Part shown: positions 8,374-17,977 of the stretch, piece by piece
How the letters are laid out: every line of letters begins with the position of its first letter
How positions within the stretch are numbered: position 1 is the first letter of the stretch
Origin: an uncultured Clostridia bacterium
Lineage (GTDB): Bacteria; Bacillota; Clostridia; TANB77; CAG-508
Direction of reading: 5' to 3'
NCBI GenBank assembly: GCA_934130935.1
Contig: CAKOYQ010000005.1
Coordinates: 44,354-108,353 of the forward strand
DNA length: 64,000 nt
Position numbers and translations under genes: made by a program
The notes under the pieces: generated by a model
What the model was told of the DNA's origin: nothing
Seen by the model: the letters and a program-made list of their open reading frames with translations, nothing else
The model's database searches: none

Positions 8374-8475
8374 AACTCTTATCCTAATAAAAGGACAAGA
8401 GTAATAATCTTGCTATGCCACCTAATATCTATGTACAATCATACATACCCATTTATAACGAATTGGGTTTCCGTC
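8374..8475 (-). promoter_or_regulatory. T-box riboswitch (antiterminator/terminator part), Trp type
   Basis: On the minus strand AGGTGGCATAGC (8423-8412) fits the T-box sequence. The antiterminator can be drawn as AGG pairing with CCT and CAAGA with TCTTG, leaving TGGCATAG as the bulge. The competing terminator pairs GGACAAGAG (8393-8401) with CTCTTATCC (8376-8384), and the T-run follows. The UGGC in the bulge suits a tRNA with discriminator G, as tRNA-Trp has, which agrees with the trpB downstream. Only about 50 nt remain between the T-box and the upstream gene's stop. I can see a short hairpin (8447-8468) but not a normal specifier stem, so the leader may be truncated. Confidence 0.65.
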
Positions 8476-8480
8476 AACGC

Positions 8481-9737
8481 CTACTTTTTATGCTCTAAAT
8501 ATTCCATTATTGAATTTGCTGCATCTCTACCCGAACGTGCCGCCCATGCAACAGTGCTTTTAGTACCAGCAATATCTCCTCCTGCAAATATTTTAGGATT
8601 TGATGTCATATTTTTATCATTAATTTTAATATATCCCCAATTATCAATATCCAATCCTAAATTCTGCACAAAATTCTCAGGTTTTGAGCCAATCGCCATT
8701 ATAACATAATCCATATCTATAATATAATTACTATCTGGAACATTTACAGGGACTTTTCTATTCTCTCCATCTTTTTGCACAAGCTCTGTCCTTATCAATT
8801 CTATCTGTTCCACTTTATCTTGTCCTAATATTGCCACAACATTATTTTGAAATTCAAATTCTATCCCTTCATTTTTAGCTTCCTGTATTTCTTTAACTTC
8901 TGCCAACATTTGTTCTTCAGATCTTCTATAAATCACTTTAACTGCTTGTGCCCCTAGCCTTTTTATAGTTCTTGCACAATCTATAGCAACATTTCCTCCT
9001 CCAATAACTGCAACATTTTTATTACTATAATTGGGATGATTTTGCTGCTCTAATAGCTGATTGCCAGCATATACTCCTTTTAATTCTTCTCCTTTTATTC
9101 CCATTTTAGCTGTAATATTTGCTCCAAATGCCAAAAAAATAGCATCATATTTTTCTTCGAGTTGTTCTAAAAATAAATTTTTGCCCAGCTCTTGATTATA
9201 TTTAACCTCTAACCCTAAATCTATAATTTTTTGAATAGTTTGTTTTACAATATCTTTCGGAAGTCTAAACTCAGGAATCCCATGTATTAACAGTCCCCCG
9301 AGGTAATTATATTTCTCATATATTGTTACAGAATACCCTTTTTTTAATAAAAATGCTGCTGCTGTAATGCCTGATGGCCCCCCTCCTATAATAGCAATCT
9401 TCTTATTTTTATGTTCTTTGTTCACTGTTGCAAATGAATAATTTTCCTTTATAGATATGTCTCCAACAAAAGCTTCTATCTCCCCTATACTTACGGAATT
9501 TGATTTTATTCCTCTTACACATGCTCCTTCACATTGTTTCGTATGTGGACATATTCTACCACATACCGCTTCTAACACTGTTGTCTCTGAAAGTATCACA
9601 TATGCTTTTTGGTAATCCTCTTCTTTTACTGCTTTTATGAATTCTGGTATATTATTTCCTAGTGGACATCCTTTATTTGAACAAGGTTTCACTGGGCAAT
9701 TTAAGCAATAACTAACTTTTTCTTTTATTCCTTCCAT
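8481..9737 (-). CDS. Glutamate synthase small subunit-like NAD(P) oxidoreductase
   Basis: A 418-residue iron-sulphur flavoprotein of the GltD/NfnB type. The N-terminal part has two cysteine groups, 11/14/19/24 and 59/63/69/73, for [4Fe-4S] clusters. An FAD site GGGPSG is at 118-123, an NAD(P) site GGGNVAID lies in the middle, and the FAD-closing GGD is near the end. In glutamate synthase this subunit passes electrons from NADPH to the large subunit, which is not in this window. Such stand-alone proteins also occur as partners of other reductases, so the substrate is uncertain. It shares its strand with the UDG gene 31 bp upstream. Confidence 0.85.
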   Translation of the reverse strand: MEGIKEKVSYCLNCPVKPCSNKGCPLGNNIPEFIKAVKEEDYQKAYVILSETTVLEAVCGRICPHTKQCEGACVRGIKSNSVSIGEIEAFVGDISIKENYSFATVNKEHKNKKIAIIGGGPSGITAAAFLLKKGYSVTIYEKYNYLGGLLIHGIPEFRLPKDIVKQTIQKIIDLGLEVKYNQELGKNLFLEQLEEKYDAIFLAFGANITAKMGIKGEELKGVYAGNQLLEQQNHPNYSNKNVAVIGGGNVAIDCARTIKRLGAQAVKVIYRRSEEQMLAEVKEIQEAKNEGIEFEFQNNVVAILGQDKVEQIELIRTELVQKDGENRKVPVNVPDSNYIIDMDYVIMAIGSKPENFVQNLGLDIDNWGYIKINDKNMTSNPKIFAGGDIAGTKSTVAWAARSGRDAANSIMEYLEHKK

Positions 9738-9768
9738 GTCAATTCTCCTATTATTATGTTTTATTTTT

Positions 9769-10323
9769 TTATAAATTTTTCATTTTATCCATAACAAGTT
9801 TCAAATCTTTAATAAAATCAATCTTTTTAGTCTCATCACGCAAAAGTGCTGCAGGATGCCAAGTAGGCATATATAAAATCCCCTTTTTTTCTATCCATTT
9901 TCCTCTACTAGCTGTTATTCCATATTCCTGTCCTAATATATTTTTTAAAGCTACACTTCCAAGTAAAACAATAACTTTAGGCCTAACTAAAATTACTTGG
10001 TTACGTAAATAATTCAAACATGCCATAGTTTCATCATTTTCTGGATTTCGATTAGATGGAGGCCTACATTTTACAATGTTTGCTATGTAAACATCTTCTC
10101 TTTCTAGTCCTATTGCCTCAAAAGCCATATTCATTAACTTGCCAGCTTTACCAACAAAAGGTTTTCCCTGCAAATCTTCATCTGCCCCAGGCCCTTCGCC
10201 AATAAACATCAAATCAGCATTCTTATTACCAGTTCCAAATACTACATTATTTCTTGTTTTACATAATCTACATTTATTGCATTGTCTACTATCTGCTTCT
10301 AATTGCTCCCAATCATCATACAT
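9769..10323 (-). CDS. Family 4 uracil-DNA glycosylase
   Basis: A 184-residue enzyme that removes uracil from DNA. Family 4 features are visible: iron-sulphur cysteines C15, C18, C86 and C102, the water-activating motif GEGPGADED (42-50), and the WHPAALLR segment near the C-terminus. The length is normal. It starts at an ATG behind GGAG and sits 13 bp after tatD on the same strand, so it is probably cotranscribed with a second DNA-metabolism enzyme. Confidence 0.93.
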   Translation of the reverse strand: MYDDWEQLEADSRQCNKCRLCKTRNNVVFGTGNKNADLMFIGEGPGADEDLQGKPFVGKAGKLMNMAFEAIGLEREDVYIANIVKCRPPSNRNPENDETMACLNYLRNQVILVRPKVIVLLGSVALKNILGQEYGITASRGKWIEKKGILYMPTWHPAALLRDETKKIDFIKDLKLVMDKMKNL

Positions 10324-10336
10324 AATTATTCTCCTT

Positions 10337-11119
10337 TTATATGTTAAAAATTCTCATTGCATTTTCATATGTAATTCTTGCTATATCTATTATTGGCATT
10401 TCCCTAACATCTGCTATTTTTTGAGCTATATATTTTACATTTCTTGAGTCATTTCTTTTCCCCCTATTTGGCTCAGGTGTTAAATATGGACTATCTGTTT
10501 CTATTAAAATTCTATTTAATGGAATCATTTTTATAATTTCGGGGGCATTTTTCGAATTCTTAAAAGTTACAGGACCAGCGAATGAAATATAATACCCTAA
10601 TTCAAGTGCTTGTCTAATCATTTCTTGATTAAATTGGCAACAATGAAATATACCTGCTTTTTTCACTGGATATTTTCTTATAATATCAATTATATCTATT
10701 GAAGCGTCCCTAGAATGTATCACTATTGGTAAGTTCAATTCATTTGCCAAATTTATTTGTTTTATAAATGCTTCTTTTTGTAGCTCTTTATTTTTTTTAT
10801 TCCAATAATAGTCTAGTCCAATTTCTCCTATTGCTACAAGTTTATTTGTCTTATTATCTTCTATGATTTTCGTTATTTGAGCAATATCTTTCCACAGTTC
10901 TTCCTCTGATTGTGGAATATCATTAGGTGAAATCCCACAAATAGAATAAATAAATTCATATTTTTGTGACATTTCTATAGCTTTTTTTGATGATTCTATA
11001 TTATAACCAGCACACACAAATTTTGTCACTCCTGATTTATATGTATCTTTTATTATTTGTTCTCTATCTTCATTAAATTTTTCATCATTATAATGTGAAT
11101 GTGTATCAAAAAATTCCAT
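10337..11119 (-). CDS. tatD: TatD-family metal-dependent hydrolase/DNase
   Basis: 260 residues, the usual length. The metal ligands of the TatD amidohydrolase fold are visible: H-x-H in FDTHSHYND at the start, E in GEIGLDYY, H in VIHSRDAS, H in IFHCC and D in LIETDSPYL. Family members act as 3'-5' DNases in repair or RNA/DNA turnover. It lies between acpS and the UDG gene on the same strand. Confidence 0.93.
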   Translation of the reverse strand: MEFFDTHSHYNDEKFNEDREQIIKDTYKSGVTKFVCAGYNIESSKKAIEMSQKYEFIYSICGISPNDIPQSEEELWKDIAQITKIIEDNKTNKLVAIGEIGLDYYWNKKNKELQKEAFIKQINLANELNLPIVIHSRDASIDIIDIIRKYPVKKAGIFHCCQFNQEMIRQALELGYYISFAGPVTFKNSKNAPEIIKMIPLNRILIETDSPYLTPEPNRGKRNDSRNVKYIAQKIADVREMPIIDIARITYENAMRIFNI

Positions 11120-11161
11120 AATACATTACCTCTCTTTGCAATTTTTATTTATAACACTAAT

Positions 11162-11530
11162 TTAAAGAACAGCAATCACACTTGCAACAGCATATTCCTT
11201 ACAATGAGATATACTGATATCTATACTATTTATTTCTATATCTTGTTTTAATATATTAACATATGGTCTTCCACTTTCATCATTTAAAATCTCAATATCT
11301 TTCCAATCAATATCATATTTGTTTTTTAGATCTAATGAAATCGCCTTAAATATAGCCTCCTTTGCCGAAAACCTTGCTGCATAATGCTGATATTTCTGTA
11401 TTTTTTTGCTTTCACAATATTCTATTTCCCTTTTAGTATATACCTTTTCACAAAATTTTCCTCCTGTTTCTTCTATACTTTTTTTTACTCGCTCTATTTC
11501 AATTATATCTACACCTGTTCTTATTTTCAT
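11162..11530 (-). CDS. acpS: Holo-[acyl-carrier-protein] synthase
   Basis: A 122-residue enzyme that transfers 4'-phosphopantetheine from CoA to the acyl carrier protein for fatty acid synthesis. The magnesium-binding aspartate in GVDIIEIERV (D8) and the second ligand in RFSAKEAIFKA (E58) are present. Length and start are typical. It appears to lead the group acpS-tatD-UDG. Confidence 0.95.
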   Translation of the reverse strand: MKIRTGVDIIEIERVKKSIEETGGKFCEKVYTKREIEYCESKKIQKYQHYAARFSAKEAIFKAISLDLKNKYDIDWKDIEILNDESGRPYVNILKQDIEINSIDISISHCKEYAVASVIAVL

Positions 11531-11572
11531 TTCTAATTATACCCTTTCTTAAGATATTATCTGGTTTAAAAA

Positions 11573-11607
11573 ATTTGGGATATATTAAATCACCAAATAT
11601 CCCAAAT
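11573..11607 (-). terminator. Terminator of the 11609-12838 gene
   Basis: ATTTGGGATAT (11573-11583) and ATATCCCAAAT (11597-11607) form an 11-bp stem. On the minus strand it lies just after the stop at 11609 and runs into TTTTTTAAA, a classic intrinsic terminator. Confidence 0.8.
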
Positions 11608-11608
11608 C

Positions 11609-12838
11609 TTATTTTGCTAAAAAGATAATATTTATAGCATTAATAACTAATGTTATAACAAGTATTGCTGTAATAGCAATATTATTTTTAGCACTTGTTT
11701 CTATATTCATTTCTTTATATAAAATGTCATATTTATTTTTAGTATCAAAATAACTTGTATTTAATTCTAACACTTCTTTTAAGTTTTGGTAAAATAATGA
11801 ACCTGTATCTTCAAGTGTTACCTCGTTTATCCATAATGTTTGTGTAAATTCAATAAACTCTTTACGTGTTTTTCCTATATTAAGTCCCTGACAAAATTCC
11901 AAATTTATTTTCGTTAAATAAATTTTTGTATACATTGCTAATATATATGTATATAAATACTTTTCTTCAAATTCTTTCGGAAATACTGTATAATTATTCA
12001 TATCATAACTTGAACTAAATAGTGTTACTCCTTGTTTAGTTATTCCTAATTTTGCATATTTCCATTTTGATATTACCTTCATGTCTTCTTTTGAATAGCT
12101 TACACTATTATCACTCGGTAAAATATTCAAATATTTGATATAACTACCACGTATTTGATCAAATTCATTTGTATTATTCCAGCTTTCTTGATCTATACAT
12201 ACATACGAAAATGTCAAAAATCTTTCAGTATCTATATCTAACTTCATAGCTTCCGTAGTTGGACCTGTTAAATTCTCTATAAATTCCCTAAAATATTTTA
12301 CATCATCAAAATAATCTGTTTGAACTCTTATATTGTCATAATTATTCATACTACCAAATTCTTGATTTATATCCCTAAATTTATAATTAAAATTCAACAA
12401 ATCTGAAAATCTATCACTCTCTTCTATATTTGTTTTTATGCACAAAAAACATATCCCTGTATTAAAACATATAATTTCAATTTTAGGTATTTTGAAAAAT
12501 ATTCCATTCCTTTCAGATGTCTTTCCCTGTATGTCTTTTTTTACTGTATATTCAAACATTACACAAGGATTTTTAGCTAGAATTGCCGCTTTCGTATCTA
12601 ATGGCAATTCTTCTAGTCTAGCCAATTTAGTTTTACTTAAATTAAAACTACTAAACATATAATTTCTCGCCCTATGAGAAAAATACGAATATAAGTCCAA
12701 GTCTTTCTCTTTTCTAAATGTCCTTAATTTGCAATTCTCATCTTTTAATAGTTTTAATAAATATTTCGTATATTTAGTTTCTTTTATTACGTAAGGGTAT
12801 ATAAAGTATGTATATTGATATTTTGTCTTTAGCTCCAT
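11609..12838 (-). CDS. Hypothetical protein with C-terminal membrane anchor
   Basis: 409 residues, family not recognised. The first about 380 residues are soluble, rich in Tyr, Asn, Lys and Glu, and show no signal peptide. One strong hydrophobic segment lies at the very end (about 386-407, TAILVITLVINAINIIF), so it is probably tail-anchored with the bulk in the cytoplasm. It begins with an ATG behind GAGAGG. It lies downstream of the WG-repeat gene on the same strand, 70 bp away, with its own terminator. Confidence 0.6.
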   Translation of the reverse strand: MELKTKYQYTYFIYPYVIKETKYTKYLLKLLKDENCKLRTFRKEKDLDLYSYFSHRARNYMFSSFNLSKTKLARLEELPLDTKAAILAKNPCVMFEYTVKKDIQGKTSERNGIFFKIPKIEIICFNTGICFLCIKTNIEESDRFSDLLNFNYKFRDINQEFGSMNNYDNIRVQTDYFDDVKYFREFIENLTGPTTEAMKLDIDTERFLTFSYVCIDQESWNNTNEFDQIRGSYIKYLNILPSDNSVSYSKEDMKVISKWKYAKLGITKQGVTLFSSSYDMNNYTVFPKEFEEKYLYTYILAMYTKIYLTKINLEFCQGLNIGKTRKEFIEFTQTLWINEVTLEDTGSLFYQNLKEVLELNTSYFDTKNKYDILYKEMNIETSAKNNIAITAILVITLVINAINIIFLAK

Positions 12839-12908
12839 ATATTATTACATTCCTCTCTCCAGTTAGAAAGTATCATTTAATTGCTAAACTTCTTTCTAAA
12901 TTTTCTGG

Positions 12909-14417
12909 TTATTTCTCACAATAGTAGTTCATGTTCAAATCTTCTCCTAAGTGCCATTTCCCTATAAAATCTATTTTTAAATTATTATCTAAATTATATT
13001 TTGGTTCTATAACTTCTTTACCTTCTTTATCTAATGCTCCCCACAAACCATTTTCTTTAACTGCTACAAATCCGTATTTATTTTGCTCTGTTGCATCATC
13101 ATATATGTATTCTGTTATAGCATTTCCTTTTTTATCAACATATCCATATTTGCCATCTTTTTTATCTAAAAAGATAGTATTATTTTTTAAAGCCTGAATA
13201 TTTGATATTTCTTCTCCTTTTAAGTTATAGTATTTATATTCATCACTTATTCTCATTCTTATATATTCTTCATCTGTATTTACTTCTGATAAAATCCCTG
13301 TTGTCTTTACATCATATTTATTATCAATTATTGATGTTTTATATTCTGAATCATCTGCAAAAAACAAATCAGCTTTTTCATTATATGTCATTCCATCATA
13401 CTCAAATGCTGTTAAACCATTTCCTAAGCCATCTATTATTCCGTATTTATTATTTTGCTTTGCTATATATATTTGTTCTTTAACCTCTTTTAATTCTTGA
13501 TAATCTGCTTTTATTGTTACTTCTCCTGATGTATTCATCTCTCCATATAAATTATCTTTTACAAAGATTATTCCATTTGTCGTTGTAGATTTTATTTCAT
13601 CAAATCCACTATCTATTAATACCTCACCGTTTGAATTTATTAATTTTTGTTTTCCATTTTCTTTTATTGCATAATATTCCTTTAAAGGAACTTGTAATAT
13701 TTCATCATATTTGTTTTCCAATATTTGTTTTTTAGTAGCACTTATTAAACCATATTTTCCTTGTTCATCTATCGTTATGTATCCATCTTTATAAGTGTCT
13801 CCTAATCCTTTTATTTCTTTATAATTGGCATCTATAATTACACTTCCTGTATCATTTACTAATCCAACTTTTCCATCTTTTTTTATTATTAAACTATTTT
13901 CTATCCCTTCTAATACCGTTATTTCATCATATTCTGCTGGTAATAGTTCTTTTCCATTTAAGTCTATTAATCCATATTTTCCATTCTTTTTAATTCTTAA
14001 AACATTTTCCTCATACCACACATTACTGTTTTTATCTATATTATCTAATGCTTCAATCTGCTCATATCCTGTTAAAATAGTTTCATCTTTGCTGTTAATA
14101 GCCTTTGTTTGATATGTTCCTGTTTCTTCATTTACATTATATATACATATAAAAACATCTTTTGTTTTATCTGGTATTACTATCATTTCCTCATATGATG
14201 GCTGAATTACTACTTCTCCTTCTTGATTAATTATCCCCCATTTGTTTTGTGAATATAATGCAAAATATTCATAATCTTTTGTTATTTCTTCTCTCTCTTT
14301 TAGCACATTTTTTATTATAAATACAAACATAATTATTACCGCTATTGCAATTATTACTGCAAATACTTTTTGATAATTCAGCTTTCCATCTGTTTGGTAT
14401 CTTTTCCCTCTTGCCAT
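12909..14417 (-). CDS. WG-repeat protein, membrane-anchored
   Basis: 502 residues. After a basic start, one membrane helix (about 19-40) is followed by roughly ten to twelve WG beta repeats. These have the pattern (K/N)(K/Q)WG-(I/L)-I-(N/D)-x-x-G-E, for example NKWGIINQEGE, GKYGLIDLNGKE and GLWGALDKEGKE. The repeats should form an outside beta-solenoid or propeller-like surface domain. WG repeats are thought to mediate binding, and no catalytic site is visible. Expression is probably separate from the neighbours. Confidence 0.85.
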   Translation of the reverse strand: MARGKRYQTDGKLNYQKVFAVIIAIAVIIMFVFIIKNVLKEREEITKDYEYFALYSQNKWGIINQEGEVVIQPSYEEMIVIPDKTKDVFICIYNVNEETGTYQTKAINSKDETILTGYEQIEALDNIDKNSNVWYEENVLRIKKNGKYGLIDLNGKELLPAEYDEITVLEGIENSLIIKKDGKVGLVNDTGSVIIDANYKEIKGLGDTYKDGYITIDEQGKYGLISATKKQILENKYDEILQVPLKEYYAIKENGKQKLINSNGEVLIDSGFDEIKSTTTNGIIFVKDNLYGEMNTSGEVTIKADYQELKEVKEQIYIAKQNNKYGIIDGLGNGLTAFEYDGMTYNEKADLFFADDSEYKTSIIDNKYDVKTTGILSEVNTDEEYIRMRISDEYKYYNLKGEEISNIQALKNNTIFLDKKDGKYGYVDKKGNAITEYIYDDATEQNKYGFVAVKENGLWGALDKEGKEVIEPKYNLDNNLKIDFIGKWHLGEDLNMNYYCEK

Positions 14418-14584
14418 ATTTTAGTATCATTCCTTGCATAAAATAATATTTAGGTTTTTTATAATGGCTTTACCTATAAACCTTTTATATGCTATTTAAA
14501 TATATATTTATCTACATGTATAATATATCACAATTTTTTTTTGGTTACAAGTAAATTATTAATTTTTAGGCAAATTTATAAAAA

Positions 14585-14616
14585 AGATACCAAAGAAATT
14601 TAATTCTTCAGTATCT
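14585..14616 (-). terminator. Terminator of the small coiled-coil gene pair
   Basis: AGATACCAAAGAA (14585-14597) and TTCTTCAGTATCT (14604-14616) pair with one mismatch. On the minus strand a run of six Ts follows, downstream of the stop at 14647. Confidence 0.7.
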
Positions 14617-14646
14617 ATTTAACCACTCTGTTAAATTACTTTTCAG

Positions 14647-15048
14647 TTATTCATGTTTTTCTTCAACTTTTTGTTTATCTATTTTTTTATATTTAGAAAT
14701 CTGTTGTTTTTTTGCTTCAATAGTTCTTTTTAAGTCTTCTATTTGCTTATCATATAACATACATAATGAATTGATTTGTTCTTGTGTCAAATCATCATCA
14801 GCAATTTCACCTTTGCGATATCTGTTTTGAAGATCTAATAGTTTAGTTTCCTCACTTTCTGTTCTTTTTATATATGATTTAAAACTATAATTATTATCAG
14901 TCTCCTCAGTCACAGTTTCTTTTGTTTGTTTTATCGAATTATCATTTTTCTTATAAAATATATTTCTAAAAAAATTTTTTATTTTTATAAATATATTATT
15001 ATCTTCATTTTTTTCAATTAAATTTTTTTCTTGAGTATTATCTTTCAT
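14647..15048 (-). CDS. Hypothetical coiled-coil protein
   Basis: 133 residues, not recognised. It is highly charged. An amphipathic basic patch (IKIKNFFRNIFYKK, about 20-35) could touch membrane, and the second half (about 70-130) is a predicted helix/coiled coil rich in Lys, Glu and Gln. There are no cysteines and no signal peptide. It starts 4 bp after the stop of a 51-residue gene, and the two share a terminator, so they form a two-gene operon next to spoIIE. Confidence 0.6.
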   Translation of the reverse strand: MKDNTQEKNLIEKNEDNNIFIKIKNFFRNIFYKKNDNSIKQTKETVTEETDNNYSFKSYIKRTESEETKLLDLQNRYRKGEIADDDLTQEQINSLCMLYDKQIEDLKRTIEAKKQQISKYKKIDKQKVEEKHE

Positions 15049-15052
15049 AATT

Positions 15053-15208
15053 CTATTCTCCTATTTCATTTTCATCTTTAGAAATAATTTTTTCAAGTTC
15101 AGCAGTAACTTGTTCATTTATTTTCTCTAATCCTTCTGCTTCTTCTTTTCTTGCCTTTAAATCATCTATTGTATACATTTCATTTGTTTCTAATACACTT
15201 TTTTCCAT
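15053..15208 (-). CDS. Small acidic helical protein, 51 residues
   Basis: The ORF runs from ATG (15208) behind GGGAGG to TAG and encodes MEKSVLETNEMYTIDDLKAR and a further Glu/Lys-rich helix ending NEIGE. The family is unknown. The good ribosome site and the 4-bp gap to the next coiled-coil gene argue that it is real. The two products may interact, but this is inference only. Confidence 0.6.
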   Translation of the reverse strand: MEKSVLETNEMYTIDDLKARKEEAEGLEKINEQVTAELEKIISKDENEIGE

Positions 15209-15280
15209 ATAAAAATCCTCCCTTATGTAAAAAAAGTATATAACATATTTTTTAAAATTTCAACACTTTTTTGCAAAATT

Positions 15281-17683
15281 TCATTTTTTTCCAAATTTGC
15301 AAACAATTATACTCATATCATCTTTAGCTATTCCATAACTATTATCAACCGCTTCATTTAAAATCAAATCTGCAATCTTTTGGCAATTAGTAGTTTCTAT
15401 ATCTTCTAACACATACTTGACCCAAAGTTCTTTATTCTTGTATTCTACATTAGAATCTAATATACCATCACTACACATAACCAAAATATCCTGTTCTTCG
15501 ATATCTTTGTCATATGTAGTTAAACTAATATCTTTTAAAATTCCAGTAGGTAAGCTTAAAGACTTCACTATTTGCACTTTTCTTTTATTTTTAACATATG
15601 TTGGACATGCCCCATTTTTTATAAATTCAACTTTCCCATTATATAAATCAATAATAGCAATATCTAGAGTTGCAAAAATTTCCTCATCTGTATTCATAAT
15701 TGTTGTATTTATTAAATCTATTGATGTATCTTTATCAAAACCTGACATTAATAATCTTTCAAGCATTTTTACTGCTATTTGGCTACTTTTTCTTGCTTCT
15801 GGGCCTGTTCCCATACCATCACTTAATGCTACTAAATATTTTCCATCATTCAATCTAATTTGTATCAAACTATCACCAGATACTGGGCTATCATTTTTTA
15901 TCCTTGTTGCTTGTCCAATCTGAACTCTAAATTTATCTGCTGACAAATAACTAAATACTCTTTTACCCTGTTTGTTAAATTTTTTTGTTTTAGCCTCATT
16001 TCTCATTAATTTTTCATTCAAACATTTTTCTAACACTTTTTGTATCTTGTCAACATCAGTATTTTCAGTTGTCTTACTATCTTCTCTCAGATACACTTCT
16101 ATAAAATATCTATTGTCTTTCTTATTTATATCTATTCCATCAACTAAAATATCTTTTATCTCAAGTGCTGCAATTATTTTTTTCTTTTCATCTATAAAAT
16201 TACCATCTTGTTTTATCTCTTCTTCAATCTTTACAGCAATGCTTGATATTGCTTTCGAAACCCCATCTAATTGTGCTTGTACATTTTTCTTATTTGATTT
16301 TACTTTTTCTTTCCAAATGAAATTTGACTTACTAACTTTATATGCATAATTTACAGCTTTTACTATCTGCTCAATATCTTCACTCATCCTTTTACTAATT
16401 TTTTCGTCATCATACTGAACAATATAATTATTATATTTTGCAAATGTTTTAAGCAAATCTTCTCTATCTATTTCTTGCTTATCTAATAAAATATCAAACA
16501 GTTCATTTACAATTTCATTTTCTGGCTTGACCATATCTTCATATAACATGTTCTCCTCAAGTCCATCTAAATTATTTAGTAGTTCCGTTATAAAAGCTTG
16601 TCTGTTTTTAAAATACATATCTGTCTCTGGCTTTTCTTGATATGCATTTGCCATATCTTTTATCGTCTCAGACACCATATTTAGCTGATTTATTGTTTCT
16701 TTACTTTGTCCTAATCCTCTTTTATTATATTCTGGTAGCATATTATCACTTTTAATAAGCTCTTCTACATTTATTCCTCCCCATTTTGGAATTATAAGTA
16801 GCCCTAGTGATGCAACTAATGCTTCTTTGAATACAACCAAATCTGTTGCGGTTCCATTTGATGCATATAACAATATTCCATTTCCAATTAAAAATCCTGC
16901 TATTACTCCTATCTTTCCAAATCTATTTAGAACCCCCGAAAGCAATCCCGAAATTGCATATACAGCAATTACTTCTGGTTCATTTTGGGCAATTATTCCA
17001 AGTGTTACCCCTATTGTTACACCTGCTGTTGTACCTACTAAAATTCCATTTCTCCAGCCAAGTATCAATACAATTAATATACTCAAAGTCTCTCTAATTG
17101 ATAACCCTAATATAGAAAAATTTCCAAAAGCCGAAACTGCCACTGAAATTAACAAACTAGCCCCAATAACCTCTTCAATCGAGAACGCTCTTTTCTCTGT
17201 TATCTCTTGTATTACCACTAATGAATTGACAAATATCTTATAAAAGACTACCGAAAAAATTGCTAAAGTTATATGTAGCAACATATCTCCTATTGTAAAT
17301 CTTGTTAAAATCAGTTTTGCTACCATAACTAATAATATACTTACAAATATATGTCCTGATATTTGTATTTGTTCATTTTTGTACTGATCATTTTCTTTAG
17401 GAGGCTTTATACATATTAATATTAGTAACATTAATATTATTAATATATAATTAAGTGCACCTATTGTTCCAACACCTATAATATTTCCTATAAGACCTGC
17501 AATTACAACCATTATAGCAGGAATTCCTCCTGCTAAACTAGCCGCTACTATTGCTATACTAAATGGTGACACTTCTTGTCCCATCCCTATTGTAGATATC
17601 ATAAATGCTATTATATATATCATCACATTTTTTACATTTACCAAATTTTTAAGTATTTCTTTACCTGTGTTTTGTTTTGACAT
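15281..17683 (-). CDS. spoIIE: Stage II sporulation protein E (SpoIIE), PP2C phosphatase
   Basis: About 800 residues. The N-terminal third holds about ten membrane helices, the middle (about 330-570) is the linker/oligomerisation region, and the last about 230 residues are a PP2C/SpoIIE phosphatase domain. Metal-site motifs there are LSDGMGTG, CSDGILD near the end, and AKDDMSIIV. At the septum SpoIIE dephosphorylates the anti-anti-sigma factor SpoIIAA and so activates sigma-F in the forespore. A GTG opens the frame three codons earlier, but ATG 17683 has GGGGTGG 5 nt upstream. Full length. Confidence 0.95.
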   Translation of the reverse strand: MSKQNTGKEILKNLVNVKNVMIYIIAFMISTIGMGQEVSPFSIAIVAASLAGGIPAIMVVIAGLIGNIIGVGTIGALNYILIILMLLILICIKPPKENDQYKNEQIQISGHIFVSILLVMVAKLILTRFTIGDMLLHITLAIFSVVFYKIFVNSLVVIQEITEKRAFSIEEVIGASLLISVAVSAFGNFSILGLSIRETLSILIVLILGWRNGILVGTTAGVTIGVTLGIIAQNEPEVIAVYAISGLLSGVLNRFGKIGVIAGFLIGNGILLYASNGTATDLVVFKEALVASLGLLIIPKWGGINVEELIKSDNMLPEYNKRGLGQSKETINQLNMVSETIKDMANAYQEKPETDMYFKNRQAFITELLNNLDGLEENMLYEDMVKPENEIVNELFDILLDKQEIDREDLLKTFAKYNNYIVQYDDEKISKRMSEDIEQIVKAVNYAYKVSKSNFIWKEKVKSNKKNVQAQLDGVSKAISSIAVKIEEEIKQDGNFIDEKKKIIAALEIKDILVDGIDINKKDNRYFIEVYLREDSKTTENTDVDKIQKVLEKCLNEKLMRNEAKTKKFNKQGKRVFSYLSADKFRVQIGQATRIKNDSPVSGDSLIQIRLNDGKYLVALSDGMGTGPEARKSSQIAVKMLERLLMSGFDKDTSIDLINTTIMNTDEEIFATLDIAIIDLYNGKVEFIKNGACPTYVKNKRKVQIVKSLSLPTGILKDISLTTYDKDIEEQDILVMCSDGILDSNVEYKNKELWVKYVLEDIETTNCQKIADLILNEAVDNSYGIAKDDMSIIVCKFGKK

Positions 17684-17977
17684 CCTTACCACCCCATAAC
17701 TTCTTCATAATATAGCAATATTTTATTCCTTTTCTTCTGTGTTTTTTGTCTTTTTTAGTACCCTACTATAAAAAAGTTTTTTACATTTTGTGATATTTAT
17801 CTTTTTTTTTTATTATTTTCCTTTGTTTTGTGTTTTATATTTTATTATAGATTGTCGAAAATTACAAGTTTTTTTTACAAATTATGAAAAAAGAATTACT
17901 TAGTAGTAAAGAAGAACATTTTTTATTTTTACACATATAATAAAAAGAAAAAACATAAATTATTTAGAGGTGATACT

